A stretch of 64,000 nucleotides of DNA from positions 578,196 to 642,195 of the forward strand of contig JAJYEX010000001.1 of NCBI GenBank assembly GCA_021785515.1. Reading direction: 5' to 3'. Within the stretch, counting starts at the first letter, position 1; each line of letters begins with the position of its first letter. The notes beneath the pieces are model-generated. The model ran no database searches, was not told the origin of the DNA, and was given only the letters and a program-made list of their open reading frames with translations. A program made the position numbers and the translations under genes. Below, in pieces: positions 1 to 9,101 of this stretch. This stretch comes from Pseudomonadota bacterium (GTDB lineage Bacteria; Pseudomonadota; Gammaproteobacteria; Acidiferrobacterales; UBA6901).

Positions 1-2
1 TC

Positions 3-197
3 GTTATCTGCAAAGTGGGTGACGGCCGTTACCGCAGCCAGTTTTTCTACAGTGTCCGCGACCAGTACGGAACCGGACGCGAAGTCTATGACGATCTTGC
101 CGAATGCGTCACCGTACTCCTGCAGGTCCAGTCGGATCATGAGCGCGGGCAGGCTTTGGACCCTGATACGGCCGATCGTACGAGGGGTAATGCCTGA
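3..197 (+). CDS. C-terminal fragment of an unidentified protein (cut by window edge)
   Basis: The frame is open from the left edge to a TGA at 195-197 and encodes about 64 residues rich in charged and aromatic residues, with codon use like the neighbouring genes. It contains the short stretch RSQFFYSVRDQYGTGREVYD. I do not recognise the family. It is probably the 3' end of a gene starting outside the window. It ends 42 bases before the phosphofructokinase start and is read in the same direction, so the two could be co-transcribed. A +1-shifted frame over the same bases has a low-complexity composition and is less likely to be real. Confidence 0.4.
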   Translation, partial: VICKVGDGRYRSQFFYSVRDQYGTGREVYDDLAECVTVLLQVQSDHERGQALDPDTADRTRGNA

Positions 198-239
198 CTG
201 TACGGATTCAATCAGAGAGAACGGGGGAGCAACATAACC

Positions 240-1511
240 ATGCGAGATAAATCGCCGAAGAACGCCTTCTACGCCCAATCCGGCGGAGTAACTGCAGTCA
301 TCAATGCGTCCGCCTGCGGCGTCATCGAGACGGCCCGCAAGCACCGCAACAAAATCGGCAGGCTCTATGCGGGACGCAACGGAATCATCGGCGCGCTGAC
401 CGAGGATCTGATAGACACCAACCGTGAGTCGGCCAGCGCAATCCGGGCGTTACGCCACACCCCGGCGGGCGCCTTCGGTTCCTGCCGTTACAAACTCAAG
501 AGCCTAGAACAGAATCGGCGCGAGTACGAACGCCTCATCGAGGTCTTTCAGGCACACGATATCGGCTACTTTTTCTACAACGGTGGAGGAGATTCGGCCG
601 ACACCTGCCTCAAGATTTCGCAGCTCTCGGAGACCATGGGCTACCCGATCATCGCGGTCCATGTCCCGAAGACGGTCGATAACGATCTGCCGGTGACCGA
701 CAACTGCCCCGGGTTCGGGTCCGTTGCCAAATACATCGCGGTCTCCACGCGTGAGGCGAGTTTCGACGTCGCCTCCATGGCCAAGACCTCCACCAAGGTT
801 TTCATTCTCGAGGTGATGGGCCGGCATGCCGGATGGATCGCGGCGGCGGGCGGGCTGGCATCCAGCCGTGATACCGAAATCCCGATTGTAATCCTGTTCC
901 CTGAAGTCACTTTCGACCGTGAGCGGTTTCTCGCCAAGGTCGGAGCGGCGGTCAAGAAATTCGGATACTGCACCGTCGTCGTATCAGAGGGCGTCAAGAG
1001 TGCTGACGGCAAGTTCCTGGCGGATCAGGGGCTGCGTGACGCCTTCGGTCATGCCCAACTCGGCGGCGTGGCACCGGTAGTAGCGTCGATTATCAAGGAA
1101 GGACTGGGGTTCAAATACCACTGGGGCGTTGCGGATTACCTGCAGCGCGCAGCCCGGCATATCGCGTCCAAGACTGACGTGGACCAGGCGTACGCCATGG
1201 GCAAAGCGGCCGTCGAGCTGGCCATACGCGGCAACAATTCGGTGATGCCGACGATTGTCCGCAAAGCAAACAAGCCGTACAAATGGACGGTCGGTGTGTC
1301 TCCGCTGAGCAAGGTCGCAAACATCGAAAAAATGATGCCGAGCGATTTCATCACGCGCGACGGATTTGGGATCACGGCCAAATGCCGCACCTACCTCGAG
1401 CCGCTCATCAAGGGCGAAGACTATCCCCCGTACCGAGACGGCATGCCGCAGTATGTGCGCCTCAAGAATGTGCCCGTAAAGAAGCGACTCAAGGGCCAGT
1501 TCAAAATATGA
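240..1511 (+). CDS. pfp: PPi-dependent 6-phosphofructokinase
   Basis: This 423-aa enzyme phosphorylates fructose-6-phosphate reversibly, using pyrophosphate instead of ATP. The N-terminus has the phosphate-binding YAQSGGVTAVINAS segment. Near residue 115 the motif is GGGDS, with Asp where ATP enzymes have Gly (GGDGS). Near residue 142 the motif is PKTVDND, with Lys where ATP enzymes have Gly (PGTIDND). Both changes are the known signature of PPi specificity. MGRHAGW follows near residue 192. The start has a GGGAG Shine-Dalgarno about 10 bases upstream. The H+-pyrophosphatase gene lies 465 bases downstream. In Methylococcus and several sulfur-oxidising symbionts such Pfp enzymes also act on sedoheptulose phosphates in the Calvin cycle. 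That role here is inference. Confidence 0.93.
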   Translation: MRDKSPKNAFYAQSGGVTAVINASACGVIETARKHRNKIGRLYAGRNGIIGALTEDLIDTNRESASAIRALRHTPAGAFGSCRYKLKSLEQNRREYERLIEVFQAHDIGYFFYNGGGDSADTCLKISQLSETMGYPIIAVHVPKTVDNDLPVTDNCPGFGSVAKYIAVSTREASFDVASMAKTSTKVFILEVMGRHAGWIAAAGGLASSRDTEIPIVILFPEVTFDRERFLAKVGAAVKKFGYCTVVVSEGVKSADGKFLADQGLRDAFGHAQLGGVAPVVASIIKEGLGFKYHWGVADYLQRAARHIASKTDVDQAYAMGKAAVELAIRGNNSVMPTIVRKANKPYKWTVGVSPLSKVANIEKMMPSDFITRDGFGITAKCRTYLEPLIKGEDYPPYRDGMPQYVRLKNVPVKKRLKGQFKI

Positions 1512-1608
1512 CTTTGGTGGCAGGCGTCCGGTCGACGGGCGAAGACACCCGATTGGCCGTTCATCGCATGCTGCAGACCGGTTCCGATCGGTCGGAGGTC
1601 GCACGTCC

Positions 1609-1830
1609 ATGACGCTCGACAAGGCCAGGGAGCTACTCCAGGTTCAGGCTGATTTCGGGGGGTTCTACAACGGTAATTCCGCCAAGCTGATCCTGTCGGA
1701 AGTCAACCGCGAACACGGCCAGGCGGCCGTGGACCGGCTGATCCGCGAGGTGCATCTCGACCAGGTCTTCGGTTTTGTTCCCGGAACACGCTTCGAGGGA
1801 GGGCTTGCGGTCAAGGACAAGCAGTCCTGA
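1609..1830 (+). CDS. Small conserved-looking protein between pfp and hppA
   Basis: A 73-aa protein preceded by a strong GGAGGT ribosome site 9 bases before ATG. It looks soluble and mostly helical, with the central stretch GFYNGNSAKLILSEVNREHG and a Gly/Phe-rich C-terminal part (VFGFVPGTRF). There is no signal peptide or membrane segment. It sits 97 bases after the phosphofructokinase and 146 bases before the H+-pyrophosphatase, so it is physically tied to PPi metabolism. I do not recognise the family and assign no function. The ribosome site and normal codon use make it a convincing gene. Confidence 0.7.
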   Translation: MTLDKARELLQVQADFGGFYNGNSAKLILSEVNREHGQAAVDRLIREVHLDQVFGFVPGTRFEGGLAVKDKQS

Positions 1831-1857
1831 CGGGGCGGTGAACTACGCGACAACCAA

Positions 1858-1871
1858 TTGACCGGGATCAA
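1858..1871. promoter_or_regulatory. FNR-family box upstream of hppA
   Basis: TTGACCGGGATCAA reads TTGAC-N4-ATCAA and fits the TTGAY-N4-RTCAA half-site symmetry of FNR/CRP-family boxes. Its centre (1864.5) is 112 bases before the hppA start. A class II FNR promoter would start transcription near 1906, but the -10 at that spacing (CATTTT) is poor. It has the same form as the box at 46001-46014. Confidence 0.5.
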
Positions 1872-1976
1872 TGTGGCAGCTTTCGGTGCATGGCATTTTA
1901 GTAGTCTTTGCTAAAAATGCCTTGTTGCAATCCCCGATAAGCGGTTTTTGAGTTTCATTTAACTGGGAGGATCGAT

Positions 1977-3995
1977 ATGTCTGACAGTTTGGTATTCGCG
2001 TTCGTGTGCGCGGCCGCGGCCCTGGTATATGGGCTTATTTCCATCTGGTGGATTCTACAGAAGCCCACAGGTGATGCGCGCATGCAGGAGATTGCACATG
2101 CGATTCAACAAGGCGCGTCGGCCTATCTCAGGCGGCAATATTCCACCATCGCGATCGTTGGCGTCATCCTCTTCGCAATCATCTTTTTCGCACTGAACAA
2201 GCTCACTGCCTTCGGGTTCGCCATCGGCGCAATCTGCTCCGGTCTGGCGGGCGTCCTGGGCATGAACATCTCGGTAAGATCCAACGTGCGCACCGCTGAG
2301 GCGGCCAAGGGTGGGCTCAACGCTGCACTCAAGGTCGCGTTTCACGGTGGCGCCATCACCGGCCTGCTGGTCGTCGGGCTCGGACTGCTGGGCTGCACCG
2401 GCTACTACACCGTGCTCCACTACCTTACGCCAGCGGGACAGAGCGTCAGTCTGTCGCCTCTCGTTGGTCTCGCCTTCGGCGCATCCCTGATTTCGATTTT
2501 TGCCCGTCTCGGCGGTGGCATCTTCACCAAGGGCGCGGACGTCGGCGCGGACCTCGTCGGCAAGGTTGAAGCCGGCATTCCCGAGGATGACCCGCGCAAC
2601 CCGGCGGTCATTGCCGACAACGTTGGCGACAACGTCGGCGACTGCGCGGGGATGGCGGCTGACCTTTTTGAAACCTATGCCGTCACGCTCGTCGCCAGCA
2701 TGCTGCTCGGCAGCCTTCTGATGAAGGGTTTCAATAATGCCGTGCTTTATCCGCTGGTCATCGGCGGCGTCTCGATCCTGGCCTCCATCGTGGGCACCTT
2801 CTTCGTTAAGGCGCGCGAAGGCGGCAAGATCATGAACGCCCTGTATCGCGGCCTGATTGTGGCCGGCATCATCTCAGCGGTGGCGTTCTACTTCGTCACT
2901 GACAAGCTGATGGCCGGGAACGGCGTTTACGCCTGGCACGCGCTTTACTACAGCGCGCTGATTGGTCTGGGCGTCACTGCGGCGATGGTGCTTATCACCG
3001 AATACTACACCGCAACCGAATTCAAACCAGTACGCTATATTGCGGAAGCATCCACCACGGGTCACGGGACTAACGTCATTGCCGGACTGGCCGTATCGAT
3101 GAAGGCAACTGCGGGTCCGGTGCTGGTGATCTGTGCCGGCATCTGGGGCGCATACGCGCTCGCCGGCCTCTACGGCATTGCCGTCGCCGCCACGTCCATG
3201 CTGTCAATGACCGGCATCATCGTGGCACTCGACGCCTACGGCCCCATCACCGACAACGCCGGCGGCATCGCGGAGATGGCAAACCTCCCGGCACAGATCC
3301 GTGACATCACTGACCCGCTGGACGCAGTCGGCAACACCACCAAGGCGGTAACCAAGGGCTACGCGATCGGATCAGCCGGCCTTGCGGCACTGGTGCTTTT
3401 TGCCGACTACACGCAAGGTCTCGCGGCCCGCGGCAAGTTGGTCTCGTTTTCCCTCTCCGACCACATGGTGATCATCGGGCTGTTCATCGGCGGACTGGTG
3501 CCCTACCTGTTCGGCGCCATGGCCATGGAGGCAGTTGGCCGCGCCGCCGGTTCAGTGGTGGTCGAGGTGCGCCGCCAGTTCAAGGAAATCCCGGGGATCA
3601 TGGAAGGCAAGGCCAAACCTGACTACTCCAAGGCTGTCGACATGCTGACGCGTGCCGCCATCAAGGAGATGATCATCCCCTCGCTGCTGCCTATCCTGGT
3701 CCCGGTGGTCGTAGGCCTGGTGCTGGGCCCGCAGGCACTCGGTGGAGTACTGGTGGGGTCGATCGTCACTGGGCTGTTCGTCGCGATCTCCATGACAACT
3801 GGCGGCGGCGCCTGGGATAACGCCAAGAAGTATATCGAGTCCGGCAATTACGGCGGCAAGGGATCCGATACCCACAAGGCTGCGGTGACCGGTGACACGG
3901 TTGGCGACCCCTACAAGGATACCGCCGGGCCGGCTGTCAACCCGTTGATCAAGATCATCAACATTGTGGCGCTTCTGCTCGTGGCGGTCTTGTAA
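1977..3995 (+). CDS. hppA: K+-independent H+-translocating membrane pyrophosphatase
   Basis: A 672-aa integral membrane pump with about 16 hydrophobic segments that couples PPi hydrolysis to proton export, and may run in reverse to make PPi. The substrate site near residues 188-222 includes [13 protein letters not shown] and [13 protein letters not shown] second acidic cluster, [19 protein letters not shown], lies near the C-terminus. The GNTTKA motif near residue 451 carries the Lys that marks K+-independent enzymes; K+-dependent ones have Ala there. The start has a GGGAGG ribosome site 6 bases upstream. An FNR-like box lies upstream and a strong hairpin terminator follows. Together with the PPi-dependent phosphofructokinase it suggests PPi-based energy conservation. 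Confidence 0.96.
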   Translation: MSDSLVFAFVCAAAALVYGLISIWWILQKPTGDARMQEIAHAIQQGASAYLRRQYSTIAIVGVILFAIIFFALNKLTAFGFAIGAICSGLAGVLGMNISVRSNVRTAEAAKGGLNAALKVAFHGGAITGLLVVGLGLLGCTGYYTVLHYLTPAGQSVSLSPLVGLAFGASLISIFARLGGGIFTKGADVGADLVGKVEAGIPEDDPRNPAVIADNVGDNVGDCAGMAADLFETYAVTLVASMLLGSLLMKGFNNAVLYPLVIGGVSILASIVGTFFVKAREGGKIMNALYRGLIVAGIISAVAFYFVTDKLMAGNGVYAWHALYYSALIGLGVTAAMVLITEYYTATEFKPVRYIAEASTTGHGTNVIAGLAVSMKATAGPVLVICAGIWGAYALAGLYGIAVAATSMLSMTGIIVALDAYGPITDNAGGIAEMANLPAQIRDITDPLDAVGNTTKAVTKGYAIGSAGLAALVLFADYTQGLAARGKLVSFSLSDHMVIIGLFIGGLVPYLFGAMAMEAVGRAAGSVVVEVRRQFKEIPGIMEGKAKPDYSKAVDMLTRAAIKEMIIPSLLPILVPVVVGLVLGPQALGGVLVGSIVTGLFVAISMTTGGGAWDNAKKYIESGNYGGKGSDTHKAAVTGDTVGDPYKDTAGPAVNPLIKIINIVALLLVAVL

Positions 3996-4054
3996 AATTG
4001 CCGGACACGCTGCGCCCGGTACCCTCGGGCGCGGCGCGGATCGGACGCTGTACT

Positions 4055-4080
4055 CGGGGGCTGGCGATCGCCGGCCCCCG
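4055..4080 (+). terminator. Hairpin terminator after hppA
   Basis: CGGGGGC pairs with GCCCCCG around the internal palindrome GGCGATCGCC, giving a near-perfect stem. It is followed by TGCTTTT. It lies 60 bases after the hppA stop, so it probably ends that transcript. Confidence 0.65.
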
Positions 4081-4259
4081 TGCTTTTCGTGTACAATGCT
4101 GCCAGCAAACCGCATCAACCGAGACTGGAATCTCACCGTGAACCCCGGGCACCGCTTAACCTGTTCCCTGCGGCAGGCAGATTGCTCACGGCCGCTGCCT
4201 GGTGTCCGGGCAGCATGGATCGCTGGCGCTGTCTGCACACCTCACCGTGACCGTGTCTC

Positions 4260-4814
4260 ATGAAGATCTGCATCGTCTCGGACAGCCATGACAACCGCCA
4301 GCGGCTGGCGGCCGCCGTCCGTGATGCGCGGCACCACGGAGCGCAGGCCGTCCTGCATTGCGGCGATGTGGTCGCCCCCAGCACGCTCCACGCCATCATG
4401 CCTTTCGGCCTTCCGGCACATGTCATCCACGGCAACAATGCGGGCGACACGTACCACATGAGCCGTCTGGCGCACGACCCGGACAGCCGGATCCACTACC
4501 ACGGTCAGGATGCGAACATAGAGCTGGATGGTCGCCGTATTTTCATGGTGCATTTTCCGCATTACGCTCGGGCACTGGCCATGACCGGGGATTACGATCT
4601 CGTCTGCTGCGGCCACGAACACCGCGCCCACGTGGAGCAGATCAGGACGATTACGGGCACCAACACGGTGTGGATCAACCCCGGTACGGTCGGCGGTGTT
4701 GGGGCCCCCGCGACCTATGTTTTGGGAGACCTGGAAACCATGGAGTTTTTCATTCGCAAGGTACCCGAGGACGTCATGATTGCCGGCATTTCCCGGGCCG
4801 CGTCCGGCACGTAA
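4260..4814 (+). CDS. Metallophosphoesterase, YfcE/MJ0936 family
   Basis: A 184-aa calcineurin-like phosphodiesterase. The metal-binding motifs appear in order: SDSHDN near residue 7, CGDVV near residue 37, GNNAGD near residue 59, a His-containing HFPHYARALA near residue 97 and CGHEHRAH near residue 118. The length matches YfcE-type phosphodiesterases, which hydrolyse small phosphodiesters in vitro and have uncertain physiological substrates. The ATG has only a weak ribosome site. It lies 65 bases before arnT on the same strand, but a link to lipid A modification is not established. Confidence 0.85.
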   Translation: MKICIVSDSHDNRQRLAAAVRDARHHGAQAVLHCGDVVAPSTLHAIMPFGLPAHVIHGNNAGDTYHMSRLAHDPDSRIHYHGQDANIELDGRRIFMVHFPHYARALAMTGDYDLVCCGHEHRAHVEQIRTITGTNTVWINPGTVGGVGAPATYVLGDLETMEFFIRKVPEDVMIAGISRAASGT

Positions 4815-4879
4815 ACACCTTGTTCCGTCACCGTTCCATAGCACGCGGTCGGTTGTAACTACCCCCGCCAACAATCGCA

Positions 4880-6574
4880 ATGACCGAAACACGAGACAAG
4901 CGCGCATCCTGGATCAAGGACATTCTGATCCTGAGTTTTATCATCGGCCTGCTGTTCAGCTTCATGCTCGGCAGCCGCTCCTTCTGGGAACCTGACGAGG
5001 GGCGCTATGTCGAGATTCCCCGGGAAATGGTCGCTACCGGGAACTACGTCACGCCGCGACTCGACGGAGTGATCTACCTCGAAAAACCAGTCCTGTTCTA
5101 CTGGATGGAATCCGCTGCCATCAAGCTGTTCGGCCTGAACCAGTGGAGCATGCGCCTGTGGCCCGCGCTGCTGGGGCTGCTCGGCTGCATCGCCGTGTAC
5201 CTGGCGGGTCGCAGCCTGTACGGCCGGCCGGCCGGCCTGATCGGCGCAACAGTGCTGGCCACAAACGTCCTTTACTATGGGCTTGCCCGGATCATCACTA
5301 TCGACATGCCGGTCACGTCGCTGCTCACCATATCGATGCTCGCGTTCCTGCTCGGAACGCGGGAACCCCTCGGCGCACGACGACGCTGGCTGATGTGGAC
5401 ATTCTACGCCTTTGCCGCTCTCGCGCTGCTCGCCAAGGGATTGATCGGAGTCGTATTTCCCGGCATGATCATCGGTGCCTGGATCCTGATACGCAATGAC
5501 TGGCGGCTACTGCGCTCCATATACCTGCCGACCGGCCTCGTCTTACTGTTTGCCATCGCAGCTCCCTGGCACATCCTGGTGGCACGTGCAAATCCGACCT
5601 TCCTGCACTACTACTTCATCCGCCAGCATTTTGAACGTTACCTGACCACCGTTGCCCACCGCTACGAGCCTGTGTGGTTTTTTGTTCCGATCATTCTGGC
5701 CGGGCTCTATCCGTGGGCCGTATTTCTGTTCCAGGCGCTGCGCCGCAGTTTTCCAACATCATGGGCAGAATGCGAGCGGGAAAGGGATGCATTGTACTTG
5801 CTGCTCTGGGCTGGGCTGATTTTTGCGTTTTTCTCTTTTTCAGACTCCAAGCTCATTACCTATATCGTGCCGGTATTTCCGCCATTGGCAATCCTGATCG
5901 GACGCTACCTGGCCCCTGCATGGGAGGAAACACCCGTGCGGGGCATGCGCGCCGGACTGTGGGCGCTGCTGGCGGCAAGCTTCGTGTTCGCAGTTCTGAT
6001 GGTTGCTGCACCCCGATTGACTGCGGGCAATCCCAATCTCGGGGTCTATATTGCCATGCTGAGGTATTACCTATATGCGATGGCGGCAACACTCATGACC
6101 GGCAGTGTCGCCGCCCTCATTTTGGCGTACCGCGGACACCCCCGGCGTTCGCTGGTGGTAACGACGGTAATGGGCGGCCTCTTTCTCAGCATACTGTCGA
6201 GCGGCTTGCCGCTCATGAACGACAGGTATTCGGTAAAGACCCTCGCAATGGATCTCAAGCCGCTGCTCGGGCCACATACAGAGGTCATGAATTACCACGC
6301 GTATTACCAGGACCTGCCGGCCTACATCGGAAGAACTGTAACGATCGTAGGATTCAAAGGCGAGCTGGCTTACGGCACAACTCTCGAAAACGACAGCGCC
6401 TGGATCATCGGCGATCACACGTTCTGGCGGCGCTGGCAAAGTGTCAGGACCATCTATATGCTTACCACGCGCAAGCTCTATGCCCAGCTTAGGGCCAGCG
6501 GACGGGGACAATTCCACCTGCTGGCCGCCAGTGGCGACAATGTCCTGCTTACCAACAGCGAGGCCCGGAAATGA
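4880..6574 (+). CDS. arnT: ArnT-like lipid A 4-amino-4-deoxy-L-arabinose transferase
   Basis: A 564-aa GT-C (PMT family) glycosyltransferase with about a dozen membrane segments. It moves L-Ara4N from undecaprenyl phosphate to lipid A phosphates at the periplasmic face of the inner membrane. The first periplasmic loop has FWEPDEGRYVEIPREM, with the acidic residues typical of the catalytic loop, followed by YLEKPVLFYW. The C-terminal periplasmic domain carries SFSDSKLITYIVPVFP. Its last bases overlap the next gene (ATGA), starting a tight seven-gene arn operon. The context makes lipid A, rather than protein, the likely acceptor. Confidence 0.9.
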   Translation: MTETRDKRASWIKDILILSFIIGLLFSFMLGSRSFWEPDEGRYVEIPREMVATGNYVTPRLDGVIYLEKPVLFYWMESAAIKLFGLNQWSMRLWPALLGLLGCIAVYLAGRSLYGRPAGLIGATVLATNVLYYGLARIITIDMPVTSLLTISMLAFLLGTREPLGARRRWLMWTFYAFAALALLAKGLIGVVFPGMIIGAWILIRNDWRLLRSIYLPTGLVLLFAIAAPWHILVARANPTFLHYYFIRQHFERYLTTVAHRYEPVWFFVPIILAGLYPWAVFLFQALRRSFPTSWAECERERDALYLLLWAGLIFAFFSFSDSKLITYIVPVFPPLAILIGRYLAPAWEETPVRGMRAGLWALLAASFVFAVLMVAAPRLTAGNPNLGVYIAMLRYYLYAMAATLMTGSVAALILAYRGHPRRSLVVTTVMGGLFLSILSSGLPLMNDRYSVKTLAMDLKPLLGPHTEVMNYHAYYQDLPAYIGRTVTIVGFKGELAYGTTLENDSAWIIGDHTFWRRWQSVRTIYMLTTRKLYAQLRASGRGQFHLLAASGDNVLLTNSEARK

Positions 6575-6936
6575 CCTATCTTCCGCTGATTCTGCTGGGC
6601 GTGATGCTCAATGCCGGAGCCCAGCTGTTCCTGAAGGAAGGAATGCGCCAAATCGGCCATTTCGCCTTCGCGTGGACGAACGTGGTGCCGATTGGCATGC
6701 AGATTGCCACCAATCCGTATGTCCTGGCCGGATTGTTCAGTTACGTAATCAGCGTCGTGGTATGGCTGATGGTGCTGTCACGCGTTCAGGTGAGCTTTGC
6801 CTATCCGATGCTCAGCTTCGGATACATCGTCACCGCCATTGCAGGCCATTATTTCTTCGACGAGACCCTCTCGTTCACGCGGGTAACCGGCATTCTGGTG
6901 ATCATGGGCGGCATATATCTCGTTACCCGCACCTGA
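6571..6936 (+). CDS. EmrE-like small flippase subunit, ArnE/ArnF family
   Basis: A 121-aa protein with four predicted transmembrane helices of the small multidrug resistance/EamA fold. In enterobacteria ArnE and ArnF together flip undecaprenyl-P-L-Ara4N to the periplasm. Here there is a single subunit, so a homodimer or an unlinked partner is implied. Motifs typical of the fold include NAGAQLFLKEG in helix 1 and FAYPMLSFGYIVTA in helix 3. The start overlaps the arnT stop (ATGA), showing translational coupling, and arnB follows after 10 bases. Confidence 0.85.
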   Translation: MTYLPLILLGVMLNAGAQLFLKEGMRQIGHFAFAWTNVVPIGMQIATNPYVLAGLFSYVISVVVWLMVLSRVQVSFAYPMLSFGYIVTAIAGHYFFDETLSFTRVTGILVIMGGIYLVTRT

Positions 6937-6946
6937 GAGGAACTTT

Positions 6947-8104
6947 ATGGCCGACGAATTTCTTCCCTTCTCCCGCCCCACCATCAGTCCTGAAGCGATT
7001 GACGAGGTGGTGGCCTGCCTGCGATCAGGCTGGATTACCACCGGGCCACGGGTGAAGAAGTTCGAGGAGGCGATTGCCGCCTACGTCGGGGCTCCGCGGG
7101 TGCTGGCGCTGTCTTCGGCCACTGCCGGGCTGCACCTCGCACTGACCGCGCTCGGGCTTGAACCCGGCGACGAGGTCATTACGACCCCTATGACCTTCGC
7201 GGCAACGTTGAACATGATCGTACTGGCCGGCGGCCGGCCGGTACTGGTCGACGTCGAGCCGGACACCTACAACATGGATGTCGGTCAGATCGCGGCAGCG
7301 ATCAGCACACGCACCCGCGCCATCCTGCCGGTCCACTTTGCCGGGTTACCGGTGGACATGGATCCTCTCTACGCACTGGCGGAGAAGCACGGTCTGCGCG
7401 TAATCGAGGATGCGGCGCATGCGATCGGTACGGAGTACCGCGGTAAACGCATTGGCGGCTTTGGCGACACCCAGGTGTTCAGTTTTCATCCAAACAAGAA
7501 CATCACGACAGGTGAAGGCGGGGCGGTAGTGACGCGCGACCAGAAGCTTGCCGACAGCATCGCGCTGCTTCGCTTCCACGGCATGGACAGGGAAGCCTGG
7601 AACCGTTTTGGAAAAAGCGGCAACCAGCACTATGAGATTATAACCCCCGGGTTCAAGTACAACATGATGGATATGCAGGCGGCTCTCGGTCTGCACCAGC
7701 TTCCGGCGCTGGACGGGTTTATCCGCCGCCGGACCGAGATCGCGGCCCGCTACCAGGAAATCCTGGCTGGCTGGCCGCAGTGGACCCTGCCAAGGACACC
7801 CGACTACCCCCATCGTCACGCCTGGCACCTCTATGCCCCGCTGATCAATCCTGCGGAGGCGCACATGGATCGCGACGCCTTTATGCAGGCGATGAAAGAG
7901 CGCAACATAGGTACCGGGCTGCACTATCGGGCGGTACATCTTTACCCGTATTACCGGGACCAGTTCGGATTCAAGCGCGGCGATTTCCCGAATGCTGAGA
8001 GTATTTCGGATCGCATTGTCAGCCTGCCCCTGTTTCCTGGGCTGAGCGACTCCGATCAGGACCGGGTGATCGCCGCCATGGCCGAACTATTTGGGCAGGA
8101 CTGA
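6947..8104 (+). CDS. arnB: UDP-4-amino-4-deoxy-L-arabinose:oxoglutarate aminotransferase
   Basis: A 385-aa PLP-dependent aminotransferase of the DegT/DnrJ/EryC1 (ArnB) family that makes UDP-L-Ara4N from the 4-keto sugar. Cofactor-site motifs include SSATAGLHLAL near residue 56, VIEDAAHAIGTEYRG near 152 and FHPNKNITTGEGG, in which Lys184 is the expected Schiff-base lysine. The length is the family norm (about 380). An AGAGGA ribosome site precedes the ATG. The gene sits between the EmrE-like gene and arnC, consistent with the L-Ara4N assignment over other DegT-type sugar transaminases. Confidence 0.93.
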   Translation: MADEFLPFSRPTISPEAIDEVVACLRSGWITTGPRVKKFEEAIAAYVGAPRVLALSSATAGLHLALTALGLEPGDEVITTPMTFAATLNMIVLAGGRPVLVDVEPDTYNMDVGQIAAAISTRTRAILPVHFAGLPVDMDPLYALAEKHGLRVIEDAAHAIGTEYRGKRIGGFGDTQVFSFHPNKNITTGEGGAVVTRDQKLADSIALLRFHGMDREAWNRFGKSGNQHYEIITPGFKYNMMDMQAALGLHQLPALDGFIRRRTEIAARYQEILAGWPQWTLPRTPDYPHRHAWHLYAPLINPAEAHMDRDAFMQAMKERNIGTGLHYRAVHLYPYYRDQFGFKRGDFPNAESISDRIVSLPLFPGLSDSDQDRVIAAMAELFGQD

Positions 8105-8108
8105 CACC

Positions 8109-9101
8109 ATGGCACGACCTTACCTGAGCGTCGTCGTTCCCGTCTACAACGAGGAAGCCAACCTGGGGGCGCTTTTCGAGCGCCTCATTCTCGTGCTGGA
8201 CGCGATCGGAAAGCCGTACGAGATGATATTTACCAACGACGGCAGCCGCGACCGGTCCGCGCTGCTGCTAGAGCAATTTCATAACCGGTATCCGGACCGG
8301 GTATGCGTGATCGATTTCAACGGGAACTTCGGCCAGCACATGGCGATCATGGCCGCATTCGAGCAGGTACGCGGGGACGTTGTTGTGACCCTGGATGCCG
8401 ACCTGCAAAATCCGCCGGAGGAAATTCCGAAGCTGCTTGCCGGGATTGAGGCCGGCTATGATCTGGTGGGCGGCTATCGCAAAGACCGCCGCGACACCTT
8501 GTTTCGTCGCTACGCCTCGAAACTCATAAACTCCCTGCGCGCGAGCATTACCCACATTCGGATGCGCGATCAGGGCTGCATGCTGCGTGCCTACCGGCGC
8601 GAGATAATAGATAACATCAACGCCAGCAACGAAACGTCCACGTTCATACCGGCGCTGGCCTACAGCTTCTCTGCCAATCCTACGGAAATTGAGGTGGAGC
8701 ATCATGCGCGGGCAGCCGGGAAGTCGAAGTACCGTCTGTACGACCTTATTCGACTGAACTTCGACCTGATGACGGGATTTTCGGTGGTTCCATTGCAGAT
8801 GTTCACGATGTTCGGAATCGTCGTATCCATCATGAGCACGCTGTTCGTGGTGTACCTGTTCATACGGCGCATTGTGATCGGACCTGAGGTGCAGGGCGTA
8901 TTTACCCTGTTTGCCATACTTTACTTTCTAGTCGGCGTCCTCATCATGGGCCTGGGAATCATCGGAGAATATGTGGGCCGCATTTATCAGGAGGTGCGTC
9001 GTCGTCCGCGGTTCGTGATCCGGCGGACTCTTCTCGCTGGAACCGCGCCCACGGGAATTTCCGGTCAGGCGTCCAGCCGCGGGATCCATGGCGGTGACTA
9101 G
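8109..9101 (+). CDS. arnC: Undecaprenyl-phosphate 4-deoxy-4-formamido-L-arabinose transferase
   Basis: A 330-aa GT2 family glycosyltransferase. The N-terminal catalytic domain opens with YLSVVVPVYNEEANLGALF and carries TLDADLQNPPEEIP (DXD-type metal site). Two C-terminal transmembrane segments follow near residues 230-285. I chose ATG 8109 over an in-frame TTG at 8091, because the protein then begins MARPYLSVVVP as expected and the stretch before it overlaps arnB. It transfers Ara4-formyl-N to undecaprenyl phosphate at the inner leaflet. The 3' end overlaps the formyltransferase gene by 14 bases. Confidence 0.92.
   Translation: MARPYLSVVVPVYNEEANLGALFERLILVLDAIGKPYEMIFTNDGSRDRSALLLEQFHNRYPDRVCVIDFNGNFGQHMAIMAAFEQVRGDVVVTLDADLQNPPEEIPKLLAGIEAGYDLVGGYRKDRRDTLFRRYASKLINSLRASITHIRMRDQGCMLRAYRREIIDNINASNETSTFIPALAYSFSANPTEIEVEHHARAAGKSKYRLYDLIRLNFDLMTGFSVVPLQMFTMFGIVVSIMSTLFVVYLFIRRIVIGPEVQGVFTLFAILYFLVGVLIMGLGIIGEYVGRIYQEVRRRPRFVIRRTLLAGTAPTGISGQASSRGIHGGD

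Noticed and set aside
3552-4238. A 228-codon minus-strand frame over the end of hppA and its downstream gap
   Set aside because: It is antisense to hppA and runs through its terminator hairpin. The composition is Arg/His/Gln-rich noise.
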